Source: CAZEHO01 sp964511945 (GTDB lineage Bacteria; Actinomycetota; Acidimicrobiia; Spongiisociales; UBA11373). From it: a stretch of DNA of 50,038 bases. Location of the stretch: the NCBI GenBank assembly GCA_964511945.1, contig CAZEHO010000021.1, positions 1 through 50,038 on the forward strand, read 5' to 3'. Made by a program: the position numbers and the translations under genes. A model generated the notes under the pieces. It did no database searches, was not told the origin of the DNA, and saw only the letters and a program-made list of their open reading frames with translations. How positions within the stretch are numbered: position 1 is the first letter of the stretch; every line of letters begins with the position of its first letter. Positions 50,022 through 50,038 of this stretch are shown in pieces.

Positions 50022-50038
50022 GTGCGCCTGTGGCCCGG

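Overview
The window is a gene-dense, high-GC bacterial chromosome segment with about 48 protein genes, two tRNA genes and almost no long non-coding DNA. Several lines point to an actinobacterium (Actinomycetota), possibly a deep-branching or uncultured lineage such as an Acidimicrobiia relative. These are the frequent GTG starts, many short stop/start overlaps (ATGA, GTGA), a MurA with Asp in place of the catalytic Cys, and a gene set that echoes one Mycobacterium tuberculosis neighbourhood (ppk1-mutT1, gltX plus an FAH-family gene, serA, gatCAB, ligA, a MetE-like gene, mnmA, iscS). At least 16 genes also carry a TANNNT -10-like box 6-8 nt before the start codon, the signature of leaderless transcripts. 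The lineage call is inference; no rRNA or ribosomal protein is present to settle it.

Layout. 1-1208: repeat-rich start and two tandem paralogous lipoproteins. 1227-6096: pgl, an alpha/beta hydrolase, and the operon rpiB - ppk1::Nudix fusion - SixA-like phosphatase. 6097-8136: murA, a NifU-type Fe-S scaffold, heptamer repeats and a 165-bp MITE-like element. 8137-13018: glycerate kinase, MeaB GTPase, enoyl-CoA hydratase, SRPBCC protein and a membrane-anchored hydrolase-fold protein. 13084-16204: iscS-mnmA-MetE-like operon. 16272-22945: a cassette of acyl-AMP ligase, acyl carrier protein, Fe-type alcohol dehydrogenase, LuxE-like and LuxC-like proteins, GNAT and GtrA, facing a convergent GT2 glycosyltransferase. 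23108-25555: ligA and a small membrane protein. 25617-28599: dapC-dapD-dapE. 28649-32503: gatC-gatA-gatB-HAD phosphatase. 32578-44475: ppc, an epimerase-like protein, a hypothetical, pepN, LCP protein, a small membrane protein, serA, a second copy of the MITE-like element, pgpA and a LiaF-like protein. 44553-49990: S9 peptidase, hypothetical, thioesterase, FAH-family enzyme, gltX, tRNA-Gln(CUG) and tRNA-Glu(CUC), closed by a strong hairpin terminator.

How the genes work together. gltX, the two tRNAs and gatCAB supply the parts of the indirect (transamidation) route to Gln-tRNA. iscS with mnmA makes 2-thiouridine in tRNA. dapCDE and murA feed peptidoglycan, and the LCP protein probably attaches glycopolymers to it. 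The ppk1::Nudix fusion overlaps a histidine-phosphatase gene, which looks like a rearranged mycobacterial MutT1. The most novel stretch is the lux-like acid-reduction cassette with no luciferase: as read here, an acyl group would be activated, carried on ACP and on a LuxE C-terminal Cys, reduced by LuxC, and possibly reduced again by the alcohol dehydrogenase, next to GtrA/GT2 proteins of the kind used in envelope glycosylation.
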